Source: Helianthus annuus (lineage: Eukaryota; Streptophyta; Magnoliopsida; Asterales; Asteraceae). Taken from it: a DNA stretch of 64,000 nucleotides. The translations under genes were made by a program, and so were the position numbers. The notes under the pieces were generated by a model. It ran no database searches. It saw only the letters and a list, made by a program, of their open reading frames with translations, and had not been told where the DNA came from. The stretch spans positions 150,886,624-150,950,623 of the forward strand of contig NC_035441.2 in NCBI RefSeq assembly GCF_002127325.2, in the 5' to 3' direction. Positions 24,959 through 36,516 of the stretch are shown here, in pieces (position 1 is the stretch's first letter; every line of letters begins with the position of its first letter).

Positions 24959-27892
24959 AGTCTACCCCCCTTAAAGAGGTTTCGTCCCCGAAACCTTTTC
25001 TTATATAATTTATCGAGTTTAACTCCATGCATTTGCTCTTGATAATCAATTAAGCATTTCTCATACTTTAACTGATTGTTAGTATTACCAGAAAGGTATG
25101 GTAATATTCTTTTGGTTATTAATCATCTACGTATATTGCATGACATAGTGCGACTTGAAACAACGTAATCTCGTTATTTCTAATAGTTTAGTTAAATTAG
25201 CGATTCCCATCGCTTTCATATATTCTCGAATTCTTTATGAATCCGTGACTTTGGCCTATTTAAAGGTCTTTAATGAAATCTGTCACTTTTCGCAATGATT
25301 TCTTTTGTTTTCAATTTTATTTATTCGGTTCATTTATACCGAATCCACCGCTTTCAAGCAAACCAAATTTATTTAAATGACCTTGACGGGTCTCACTAAT
25401 TAGACTCATTAGTCCAGTTACTTTTTACCGCTTGCTTGGTTATAATGTGATTCTACTTCACATTACATTTCTTGACCGTGATTGTGTTACATCATGTTTA
25501 ATTTATATCAAAATTTCATTTTCGAAATATCACTTTTCGAATATATCGTCTTGCGCCTATCAGTGTCAAGACTTGTATCTTTCATGCTTACTATTTGAAT
25601 TCCTATCAGAATTTATGTTTATAAGAACATTATTTCTTACTAAAACCGAAGTTTTAGTTTTAGGATCTTTTCTTTATCTTGTGTCAATCATCCATACCGG
25701 GATATTGACAGTACGTAATTTAATCCTTTATAGTCTTAGTTTTTATGCGGGGATTCTTAACTGATTTCCTTGCTTTATTCCATCTAACCCGTAGGTTTAT
25801 CACTTAGCCTTATGGGCTATTTTCGATTAGACATTCACCTCTTTAAGGCGAAGTCCTTATAACTTCTTTCTAATCATGACCCGTGGGTCGTTTTGGCCCC
25901 GTAGACCTTTTGCTCTAATTAATACCTCGTAGGTTATGATGATCCCGTAGATCATCTTTTATTCGAGTCTTCCTTCAAATGTGTATACATTTATATACGC
26001 ATACGGCGTTAAGGCACCATGTTTTTGCTTAACATCATTTATTATCGTTTTGATATTATCTTTGACCTTGACCGTAGTCTAAGGCTACATTCGTTTCTTT
26101 TCGGGCACAATTTCGGACTTTTTGATTTCTCACGTCATTTATGCGTCGGTTAATCTTATGCTCACCGTTATCCAGTTTACATACATTCGTGTTTGATTAT
26201 GTCCCATTGCCGGGCTCATTATTCTCTTGCATTCAACACTACCTTTATCTGGCTAGTGCTCATTTGTGCCATTCGGCGTTATATTGTATTCAACATGTTT
26301 GACCTATTAATGTGAAATCCATCACTTATAAACAATCAATTTTATTCTTTATTCGACCCATTCAACTTCGAATAGTTGAACATATTTACTCACAATTTCT
26401 ATATACGAGATTTTATAGTCATAACTCGTAATCCAAGTTACTTTGATCTTTCAACCCGCGTTCACGTCTCTTGGTTTACGCATGTGTTTAATTCTTACCC
26501 ATCCACCGGGTGTTTTACCGAAGTTGTTATTATTGCAACCCTCTCGGTATGTATTAAGACCTCGCTTCGGTTTTTATATTCTGACTTTATCGTTAAGTTC
26601 GACGTTTTACAAAAATGACCCGTTAAGGAACATATTTGCATTTTCCGGGTTCGAGTGTAAGTACACCCCCTCCCAATGCATATCTAACTCATCTTACATG
26701 TTTACATTCTCCGGGTTCGAGTGTAAGTATCACTCCCTCCCAATATTTGTCTAAATCGTTTTACATGCTTGATGTTTTCTGGGTTCGAGTGTAAGTACAC
26801 TCCCTCCCAATACTTGTCTAAATCATTTTACATGCTTGATGTTTTCTGGGTTCGAGTGTAAGTACACTCCCTCCCAATACTTGTCTAACTCATCTTACAT
26901 GTTTACATTCTCCGGGTTCGAGTGTAAGTATCACTCCCTCCCAATATTTGTCTAAATCGTTTTACATGCTTGATGTTTTCTGGGTTCGAGTGTAAGTACA
27001 CTCCCTCCCAATACTTGTCTAAATCATTTTACATGCTTGTTTGTCCCTTCACCCGGGCTCATTATCCTAATGTAATACGCTCCCGTCACTTGGTTGTGCG
27101 TTTACATTATTATCAAATATTTTGCTTATCTGATTCATTTGGGTACTTTTTAAGTTAGTCCCATTTACCCCACCCTTACTACATCGGATGTAAACGTGTC
27201 CGCCATAAGAAGTTCATGGTATCATATGCCGCTACTTACTTGGCCAGAGTAAGCGATTAACACATGACACGCATGACCTTTTTACAGTTTTCACATCACG
27301 CCCTATGTAAGTAATACCTCTATCTGTTTTTCTTGGAAACAGTATCCCGGATAGGTTTTCTATTCAGGTCTTTCCAAGTTTTCAATCTACATATGCAACT
27401 TTCAGTCTCTACATATCTGTTGCATATTACTATTTATGCAATGATTTAAAACGTGCACCTGATAATGCTTGCCCTAACGGGCTTCTCTTGCCATTAGCCT
27501 TTTCGCGGTCGTTACGCGATTTAGTCCTTGATGGGCATGTTCCTCTTGTCATGCCTCGGACTGTTCCTCTATCACATCTTGCATTTGTTTAACCTTTGCC
27601 ATCTTTAAATGTAAGTGTCCTTCAATCAAGACATTCACAAAGTTAGTAATGTCAACCTTACTAAATGCCTGTATCATAGTACAAGGCTTTTGTACTATAT
27701 GTGTCAACGCACGTAATGTTGTTAACCATATCTATCATTTAATTTGGGGTAACGTGTATTTCACGATAACCCTATGTGTTGTTTACAACACTCTAATACG
27801 CTAAACGATTAACATACATACACTTACCGGATTTGCGATCAAGCCTCGAACCGAACACATTTGTCAACAACCTTGAGCTCTGATTACCAACT
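24959..27892 (-). other. L copy b internal region, no genes
   Basis: A copy of 1645-4578. It holds the purine tract, the minisatellite (26639-27040) and the primer-binding site, and otherwise nothing recognisable. Confidence 0.8.
26639..27040. repeat. 67-bp minisatellite, six units, in L internal (copy b)
   Basis: Same unit order as 3325-3726, showing that the array predates the duplication of L. Confidence 0.9.
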
Positions 27893-30832
27893 TGTAACAC
27901 TCTAGTTATTATTTTAAGGGTTTTCGTATAAATTACGAAAACAGACATGTATTTAGTGTTATGTATCCTTAGACAATTCCGAGTAAATTAAAACTTTTAC
28001 AATTCATAAGCTATTCTATGAACGTGATTGGGTTCGTCGTTAAAATTTACAACGAGGCAATGTGCGGAAGCATGAGTCTTTATTGTGTTCGGTTCTTCAG
28101 TTTGATCGTCTTCCGGCATCCCATGGTGTACCTACATTTCATAAACATGAAATGCTTAGTCATACAGGGTTTTAAACGTGTCTAAACGGGTTCGAGAAAC
28201 AATTGATAACAAAACAACAATTTCAACCTGACCTCCACCGTAAATTACGGTGGCACCGTAATTTACGGTGGCCACTGGTTTTACATGCCCCTACCGTAAA
28301 CCAGTAGGGGGCTACCGTAAGACTTTCATCTCCACCGTAAATTACGGTGGCACCGTAATTTACGGTGGACTCTGTATCCAGCTTTTCCAATTTGTCGCAA
28401 TTTTGACCCATTCATGTTTTTTATCAAACGAAACATGTTTGTTTGATCCTTATTCTCACGGTAATCATAATTTCAATAATTCCTATCATATTAGGTTCAA
28501 GTCACGGGTTCCTTACGTATCTTAAACCCATTTACGCTCCTATGCATGTTTTGACCCGTTAAGGGTGTTTATGCGTATTTTGATCATGAAACGCTCTCAT
28601 TCATTTCTAGCATTATCATACAACATTTCTTATCAAGTGATCTTCCACCACAAACTTATTTGTGGTGGACTTAAGGGGGAAATCTAAATAATCCGAGTTT
28701 TTCTCGTCGGATTACTAAATTTACGACAAAGACTCGTATAGAGTCATTTGACCAAAGGTTTACTTCTTTTGCGACTTAATACTCATTTCAATTACTTACT
28801 TGATCGTAAAACTCGTTTCAAAACTACCTTTAAAGGTAGTTTGTCCAATTTAGCTTATAAGGGCGTTTTAGTCCGTTTAGCCAATCATTTACGATGAAGG
28901 ACTTTTGGAAGTATATTCGACCCGAAATCCCTCTTTTAACTTATGATTTTGTTTGAAAAGTCATTAAGCTTCCCAACACAATGTTCACTATATTAAACAT
29001 TTGGTTTACTTATCAAGTAACCAAATGTTTATTTTGACTTCTATTAGCACTCGTTGAACCAATTATTCTAAATGAGTGTTACCCTGTTTCACATACCTGG
29101 CGCGGGTCAATATATCAACCCGTTTTTAATACCTTGCTTTTATAACCGCTAATCCATGGCGTTGCTAATACCCATTTCACATTTACTCCTGAAATAATAT
29201 AACTCGACAATAATCATTAGTCGTTATTGTCAAGAGGTGATATCTTCACCTTTTGACCCGTTTGGTCTAAGTGACCGGTTAGGTTGACGAGATGGCATTT
29301 ATTACCAACTCATCTATACGACTCGCTCCGGTTTACACCGTGCGGTCATTTCACCTATTGATCGTTCCCTAACGCTTTTTAGCCTATCATAGCTTACGCC
29401 ATTCGGTGCCTTTCGAAATCAATAGTTATGGTCAACACGTGACCAATTTACCGTTTTACCCTTATTGTTTGTTTTGGTTTACCCTAAAAGGCAACCATTC
29501 CAACGTTTCATTTCCCCTTTGTCATAAAATAATCGAATTACTGATTTTAATTCTTTTCTAAACCATCAACATGGTTTCTTGTCATGCTTGTCTAACTTGT
29601 TCCGTGCGTCTACATGCCGGAACATCATACCGCAATTATGTATTTATCTTATTCGTAACTAATACGATAAGAGGATATTCTAACATACAAGACTAGTGTA
29701 AGCCATACTTACCTCGCATCCGAATACGCTTTTTCTTCTCGTGCTTGATTCGTTTGACCGCTTCTTTCCCAAGCCTCCACCTAGCTTGTAGAGAGTGTCA
29801 AACTATTATTATAATCCGTTTTATCCCATGTCTCATGTAATTAGTCAAATTTGCCAATTACATGTTTTAATTGAATTTCAACCCTTTACTTCTCATGTAG
29901 GCATTTTATCAAACACCTAATAGGCATACTTCTACACATTTGCTAACTAGTTCACAACTAGTTATTTTTACCAAGATTAACATCAAAATTCAAACTTTCA
30001 TGTCTAGTGTTCATGAACTACACTTAGTACTAGTATCATAACATCAATATTCATCAATTTAACACTCTAATTCAAGTGTTCATCTTCTTGTCATAAAACG
30101 CACTTAGCACACATATGGGTAATCATCAAATTTCTATTTTTTTCAACACTAGTTTATCAAATTATTAACTAGGGTTGGTCCTAAACATGGATTTCATCAC
30201 AATAACACTCACAGATTCAACATTCATTCCAGAATTTCGATTATGATTGTTCATCATAATCTCAAAGTATCACCAAATCATAAAATTCGACATACCTTGT
30301 GATCCCCACGACTAGGTGATCATTTATATGTGTTCATGCATCGATTTGGGTCTTGATTTGAGCTTCAATTTGTTGAGATTGTTGGAGCTAGGGTTTTGGA
30401 GCTCTTGCTCCTTCTCCTGGACTACTTCACGCACGCACACACACATCTAGTGTGTGTGTTGTGTTATATTTTTAAGTTATAATTCCATTTTCAAGTTACC
30501 CGGCTTTGGTCCCTCGTGTTTGGTTAGTTATTAATTAGGTTACAACCTAAATTACTGTCAATAATATTCCCACTTATTAACTAGGTTTTACATTTCTAGT
30601 TAACTTAGCGGGTTCGGGAATATTTATGACTAAGTTTATTTCAGGTCCCGTTAACTCGGGCCTTTTATCCATTTTGTTTCCTTAAAAGCTTTTATTCACC
30701 TTTTAGTTAATATTAGGATTATTTATTTAAGTCCTAATATTCACCGGGTTAAATTTTACCACTAACGGTATTTTTACCAAGTCATTAATATTAACGTGGT
30801 TTGATTACCAAACCCGTTTTTGGGGTGTTACA
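27893..30832 (-). repeat. L copy b, 5' LTR
   Basis: TGTAACAC...GGTGTTACA, then GATAA. On its left is the complement of a Met-initiator primer site. Confidence 0.92.
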
Positions 30833-30837
30833 GATAA

Positions 30838-32206
30838 GGAATTCGTTCATATAAACAATGCATGCTGAAATAAATAGAGATTTGCCTAATGATAAACGAT
30901 TTAGATATAAACGTGATCATGTTTACGTAATATAGTCTATTAAGGAAAATACTGGTAACGATCACCTAGGTAAGGAAATCACCCCTAATTCGTTGGCGAG
31001 GTCGTTGTAAGATGAGAAAAGAAACGGAGTTAGTCGTCAAGGTAAGGAAATCACTCCCATCTTGATTATATATCTCCATTTATTGTTACAATGGGGTATA
31101 AATAAAATTATGTGAAATCATGTATGTGGATAATGTATAAATGTATGATAAAGTATTTGTACGTGATATGAGTAAAAGTGATATTTCAAAAATAATTCGA
31201 ATTCGAAAAGAGGGAGTAGATGAGACTTGGTCATAATGTTTGCTTAAGAAGATGAAATTGATCACATAGCATAAAGGGTCATATAGCATAAAGATTCAAG
31301 TTGATTTGCATAGCATAAAAAGTTTAAACGTCTTATATAGCATAGTCATGAATTCCACATAGCATAACATGAATAAACGAAAGCATTGTAAATTTAGTTT
31401 GTTCACGAGGGATTATTATTGTTTGTGATTGCGATAATGTGCGAAATGATTAAAACGACATTTCGAAATGAAAGAACGTTCAAGTATAAAATCACATATA
31501 AATTGAGTTACATAAAAGAGAGGCTCAATAAAACATAGGATTGTTTCGGGTAGAGAAACGTCGACAATTCCAAAGTGGGTCGAAAGTCCTTTCGATTTAG
31601 AGATATTGTGCTTTGGCCTATAAGTAAGATACTCTCGTCGAGAAGCGATTAACGGTATCTTACCCTTCCGGTTACTACACATCTCTAAATGATTGGAACA
31701 TTCGGGACTTTGGCGAGAATAAAAATCAAGGAATGGGACTCAATCGACAAGATGCGGGTTTTACCCCTAACTTGACGATTTCGTACCCTAAATGTGGTTG
31801 GTACTTGTCGGCCAAAATAAATTTTGACACTTTGACAAGGGTCCACTAGAGTTGAAATGGAAATTACCATTAAGTTGTGGATGTCACTCCTAGCTTAATG
31901 GTGAAATTTCGTGCAAAAAATAGATTAAAGGTAGAGTGAGAGTCGTTTACCAAATTGTGGGTTTCACGCCTATTTTGGTAAAGTTGTCTCGTTGATGTTA
32001 CAAGAGTATAAAATAGCATAAGTGTATTCGTGTTAGCCTTAGGAAGGCGCATAAATTTAATAACAAGAAGTGTAGCTAGGAAGCATGCACGGTAGAGTAC
32101 AAAAGTTTTAAACAACAAATAAGAGACAAAGTTCCTAAAACTATAGACTAGGGCAAAAGCATAGCAATTTTCCTAATTCCCTATAGTTATGGCTCTGATA
32201 CCAATC
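30838..32206 (-). other. H 5' leader and primer-binding site, copy 3
   Basis: Same as copies 1 and 2. The hairpin units are at 31742-31780, 31866-31902 and 31946-31982. The primer-site complement ends at 32206. Non-coding. Confidence 0.75.
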
Positions 32207-34668
32207 TGTCACACCCCAACCAATGGCGGAAACATCGGGATGAGACGAAGTGTGAAGATTGCTCGAGACATCATAACGCTATTTGTGACAATAATTTAAT
32301 AATCCAAATTTCATTTCCAAACTTCAAGTAGTCATCAATACAAGATCCCAAATAACAACAAGTTTAATCAAAATAACAAACCAACATAACCAAAATTCGA
32401 TACAACATATTTAAACCTAACGTCTAAAGTGTGTATCTAGGCATCGTGCTACCTCTTTCATTTCATCATCATCAACCTGTAACATGTTTAAAATACAATT
32501 CAATGCAAAAGCAAAGGCGAGTATACAAGTTTGGTACATACATAGCATAAGATAAAAGTGTGAACAATCCCTCATAGCAAGCATGCGATTCAAGATAAAC
32601 ATTAAATATGGCATGTGTCTAACATATCAAACCAAGAAAACGCAACTTGCTCATGACATAATCAAAGTTTCAGTAGAGGCGGGTCGTTAATCCTATAGCG
32701 CTACATATGTCAAGGTTTGGCTCGTACGAAGTTAATGATAAGTTCAACACATAAGAATCACCCAAATTTAAAGTATCAAGTCATCACGTATACAAGCATG
32801 TTATAGGAATGTTCATGTGTTTAGACAAAAGTTCATGTGTAAGTTTCAATAGGTAAACATGTTACACCCCAAAAGTGGTAAAAATAAAAGGGGGAAATAC
32901 GAGTATACTCACGGTTTACAAGCGGTGACTTGAAATTCCGAGAGCAAGTTTGTAGATGAATTAGTTCGGAGCACCTTGTCCTTCTACACGGGAAAGCAAA
33001 GGTGTGTGAGTTTGGCGTATAACGGAAGATTATAGATTCGGAGTTTTTAAAATATATAGAAAGTAGCATAGGTGAAAATAATCATCTTGTACACATAACT
33101 CTTGTTCTTGACACTATTGAAACTCAAAAGAGTTGGTATGATTTCATGGATTCTAAGATCCATTAGAGTCGTAACAAGGGCATGGTCATAGATGATGTAA
33201 CGTCCACTTAACAAATAACTATTAAGTCATCATCAAGTCTTAGTTACTTAGATGTATACATATAGAATAACTTAGATATTATATAGTTTACAAGTCTTAT
33301 GATTCAAGCATGAGGTAGGAGATTAATGTCTCCATTTAGGTACCTCTTTGTGTCATAGAATACATACATGAGGTAGGAAGAACAAGCTTCCATTTAGGTA
33401 CCTCTATTGTTCACCACTACACTTGTTGTTATAAACAACAAGGAGGGTCATGAACATACAAGTATTAAGGTAATAACAACAACTAATCTATAGAAAAACA
33501 TCAAGTAATGAGCGGATTCTTATGAAGGATAGCCTAGGCTAAACCAACCATCACACATACATCAAGTTTCACACTTGAACACTACTTGTGGGTAAAACCC
33601 TAATTAAAACAGAAAGTTTGTGAGGTTTTAACCTCTGATTTAAGTGTCTCAACCATGTTTTTAAGCTTAACCAACCATAAGAGAGGTTGTAAGCATTAGG
33701 ACATTGGTGTGAGATGTGTTAGACACAAGTTGGATAAGAAATAACATGTTGTTGATTAATAGTAAACAAAACAGAAAGTTTTAGTCCATTTTAGGGCAAA
33801 TCCAAGCATGATTCTTCCAAGGAAAAACCAAGGATTCAAACCCAAGGACATAACAAAGCAATAGGAAGAAGAACCAAGTGATTTGGTTAAGAAATAAGCA
33901 AGTTACACTCACTTTAGTGAAGTTACAAGAATCTGTCCAAAACTCAGATTTACTGCAGATTGAGAGTGAATTTGTGAAGATTAGAGAGTTGTGAAAGTGT
34001 CAGATGGGTTGGAGAAGGTGGGTATTTATAATGAATGAGTTAGAAGGTGATTGGAGGTGATTAGAGGTGGATTAAAGGTGATTGGGTGAGGTTGGTTAAT
34101 GGGATTTCGTGCATAATCAGCTCAAGAAACACAATCTGCCGAAAACAGGGGCTCGCGTAGCGCGAGCATCAAGCCCCATACCCGTCGCGCTACGCGACGG
34201 GGTCCAACTTTCTGGATTAAGTTTGAAAAATGACAATTTGGCCCCTGTAGTTCATAGTTTAGGGTTTTTAAGAGTTTTAGGGATGTTCTTGTTATATAAG
34301 CATTGTTTAAGGGCAAGACAAGCATGTTTATCATAAATCAAGTATAATTGAGTGCATGAATGTCGAAATTAAGTATCGTTCTCGTTCAAAACACGTTCAA
34401 TGCATAAGTTTAGTTTAATTATAAGTTTCGCACATAGTTTCCAAGAATAACAATTAGACATTGATTGATTCACGAAGTCGAACATACGAGCATACATAGA
34501 GTGTGTATAACATAAATGTAACAAAATACAAGCTTCATTAATGATCCAAGTCTCGATTTGATAAAGATTACAAAGAAAGAAACGATTACAAGAATACAAA
34601 GCTTCCAAAAATAGAAATACGAACAAAGCTTTCTATAAATGGAAAGTACAAAAGAGTCGGGCGTTACA
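32207..34668 (-). repeat. H LTR copy 3, terminal 5' LTR of the array (2462 bp)
   Basis: Ends GGGCGTTACA at 34668. What follows (TGTTGGCACTTAG) is not the H purine tract, so this is where the array meets its insertion site. By eye it differs from copy 1 at very few sites, for example ATAATCAAAG against ATAACCAAAG near 32662. Confidence 0.9.
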
Positions 34669-35203
34669 TGTTGGCACTTAGTGGTGATGAGAATGTTTGA
34701 GTAATTATGGAGGTCGTAGTTTTGTGTGAATAAAAAGGATGTATATGAAAGTTTGATTTCAATAATTTGTGTTTATATTTTCAAAAGAGTATGTCGCGTT
34801 CGCTAAGAGACCGTTGCGGTGGGGGTTAAACCTGTTGTTCTTCTTAATTTGTAAGCCCCCGGCCGCAACGCGGCGGGGGTTTAACCTAGTTATATAAATA
34901 TGGTAGCTATTTAGTTATTTGATAAAAATAGTTTGATACAATTTATATAATTAACTTATAATTCATATTTCTAATAAACTCTTTTTACTTGAAAAAAATA
35001 CAAAATAAATCATATTTCAGATTCTTTATGTTGATAATACAATTAAAATGTCTTTTTTAAATTGTTTACCGTAAATTACTTATTATAATGTCAATTCGTT
35101 TGTGTGTATTAGTTTGAAAATTATACGAGAATACCAACCGTTCTTATTACGGACGAAACCCGCCACGAAGCGTGGGGTTCCTTACTAGTTTATTTATTTA
35201 TAG
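34669..35203. other. Inter-element spacer with two Helitron-like 3' ends
   Basis: About 0.5 kb of AT-rich DNA between the H array and the MULE, with no reading frame. A GC-rich hairpin (34856-34879) followed by CTAG (34886-34889) and T resembles a Helitron 3' terminus. A second hairpin (about 35156-35179) followed by CTAG (35185-35188) and T has the same form. I could not identify 5' TC termini or any Rep/helicase coding, so these would be non-autonomous or truncated. Confidence 0.45.
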
Positions 35204-35331
35204 AGTAAACTGCAACTTTACCCCCTGGGGTTTGGGGTGATTGGCATGTCTACCCCCCTAAGGAAATAATTGCAATTTTACCCCCCAACGTTTGCTCTTA
35301 TGTCGCATGTTTACCCCCCGGGCCATGTTTC
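35204..35331 (+). repeat. MULE left terminal inverted repeat
   Basis: Pairs with the reverse complement of 49751-49874 with scattered mismatches. Shared words include GGTTTGGGGTGATTGG and CTAAGGAAATAATTG. Similarity fades near the CCATGTTT block at about 35331. Confidence 0.8.
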
Positions 35332-36516
35332 CGTCAGAGGTCAGCGTTTTCTGTTAATGGTCAAAGGGCAAATAGGTAAATTCACCATCCTCTTGACCTG
35401 CAACCTCATATAATCCCCCTTTCATCACTTTGAAACCCTGAATTTAACCTACCTCTGAATTCAAGAGCTCCTCATTGGCGATCAGGCATTCTTCAACAAT
35501 TACAGCTGATTAGAACTCTGTTACAAGCATGGATCTTCGATTGTGGAAGGTACGAGCTGAAGATCAGTATTTCGAACCGGCTGAAATGTACCGTAAGTGA
35601 CATGCAAGCTCACAGGGTCTGAATTAGGTAAAATTTGAACCTTTTTCTGTGTTAATTTGTTGTTGATGTTTGTTTACAGGTCAAACCCAATCTCAATTTA
35701 CCATAAAATATCACCATGGAGGTAATTTTGTAGAAAACCCAGATAGGAAATACTTTGGTGGGAAGATGAACTACATTGATCATGTAGATTTTAGAGTGTT
35801 GAATACTGATGTTTTAGAGGAGATGGTTAAGAAATTAGGATACAATGATGGTTTGTTTTTCTGCATTCATTACAAGGAACCGTACTGTTCGTTGGATTTT
35901 GGTCTTAGGACATTAAAATGTGATGTTGACTTAGAGCCTATCTTTGATCATGTGCGTCAAGGAGTCCACATGATAGACATGTATGTTGAACACCGGAGGT
36001 CAACAATCTTGGAAAATATAAGTGAAGGTCCTGTAGGGGCATGTAAAGCAATTGTTCCAGCATCATTTACAATAAATAATCAGAATCATGGTTTGAATGA
36101 AGATGAGGAAGAGAGTGAAGGAAATGATCCTGATTATGAGTATGTTGAGGAAGATAATTTGGTTTATGAAATAGAGGTGGATATGCAGAGGTTCAGGGCT
36201 AATGTTGAATTTACTAGGGAAGAACTGGATGGTTCAAGTGATGAGGATCATGATGATGAGAGAAGCGAAGAAGGTCATCTGCCTGTAGACCTGGAGGACT
36301 TTGAAAGTGGGTCTGATGACAATTCAAGCCTTAGAGAAAAGGTTGCCAGGAAGATAAGGAGGAGAAACAAGGGTGCTTTAAAAGGTCCAAATGATTCGCC
36401 ATTCTTTGTTGGTCAGCTTATTGATGACAAGAAAAAGATGAATCAGATGGTGAAAGATTATGCTCTTAAGGCAAGGAGGGATGTGTTTATTCTAAAAAAT
36501 GAATTGTTAAGGTATA

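Larger units (their letters stand above)
22019..30832 (-). mobile_element. Element L, copy b: complete non-autonomous LTR retrotransposon
   Basis: The LTRs at 22019-24958 and 27893-30832 are both 2940 bp. The internal region is 24959-27892. GATAA flanks both sides (22014-22018, 30833-30837). The purine-tract complement is at 24959-24972 and the primer-binding-site complement at 27875-27890. The internal region matches 1645-4578, including the 67-bp minisatellite. No gag or pol frame is present. The two LTRs differ at very few sites. One is TTTCC against TTTTC near the left end, and another is in the terminal G/T run. The same pair of differences is shared with L copy a, so copies a and b descend from a single insertion that was duplicated. 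Confidence 0.92.
7507..34668 (-). mobile_element. Element H tandem array: internal-LTR-internal-LTR-internal-LTR
   Basis: H is a second minus-strand LARD-type element with three LTRs (8876-11337, 17602-20068, 32207-34668). Each LTR has a primer-binding-site complement on its left (GGCTCTGATACCAATC). The first two have a purine-tract complement on their right (GTCTCCCCTCCTTTA). The third LTR instead meets unrelated DNA at 34669, so 34668 is the true 5' end of the array on the minus strand. Each internal region is about 3.3 kb without its L insert, and each holds L at the same site with GATAA. The left end of the array is outside the window. The minus-strand context before the 3' LTR (TTTCGGGACGAAAT, then the purine tract) again suggests a Ty3/gypsy chromovirus origin. 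No gag-pol frame is present. The candidate right flank duplication TGTTG (34669-34673) cannot be paired. Confidence 0.8.

Noticed and set aside
34669..34673. TGTTG as target duplication of the H array
   Set aside because: The partner would lie left of the window, so it cannot be tested here.
35195..35203. 9-bp target duplication for the MULE
   Set aside because: TATTTATAG on the left does not convincingly match TATGAAAGA on the right, and the left side is low complexity.
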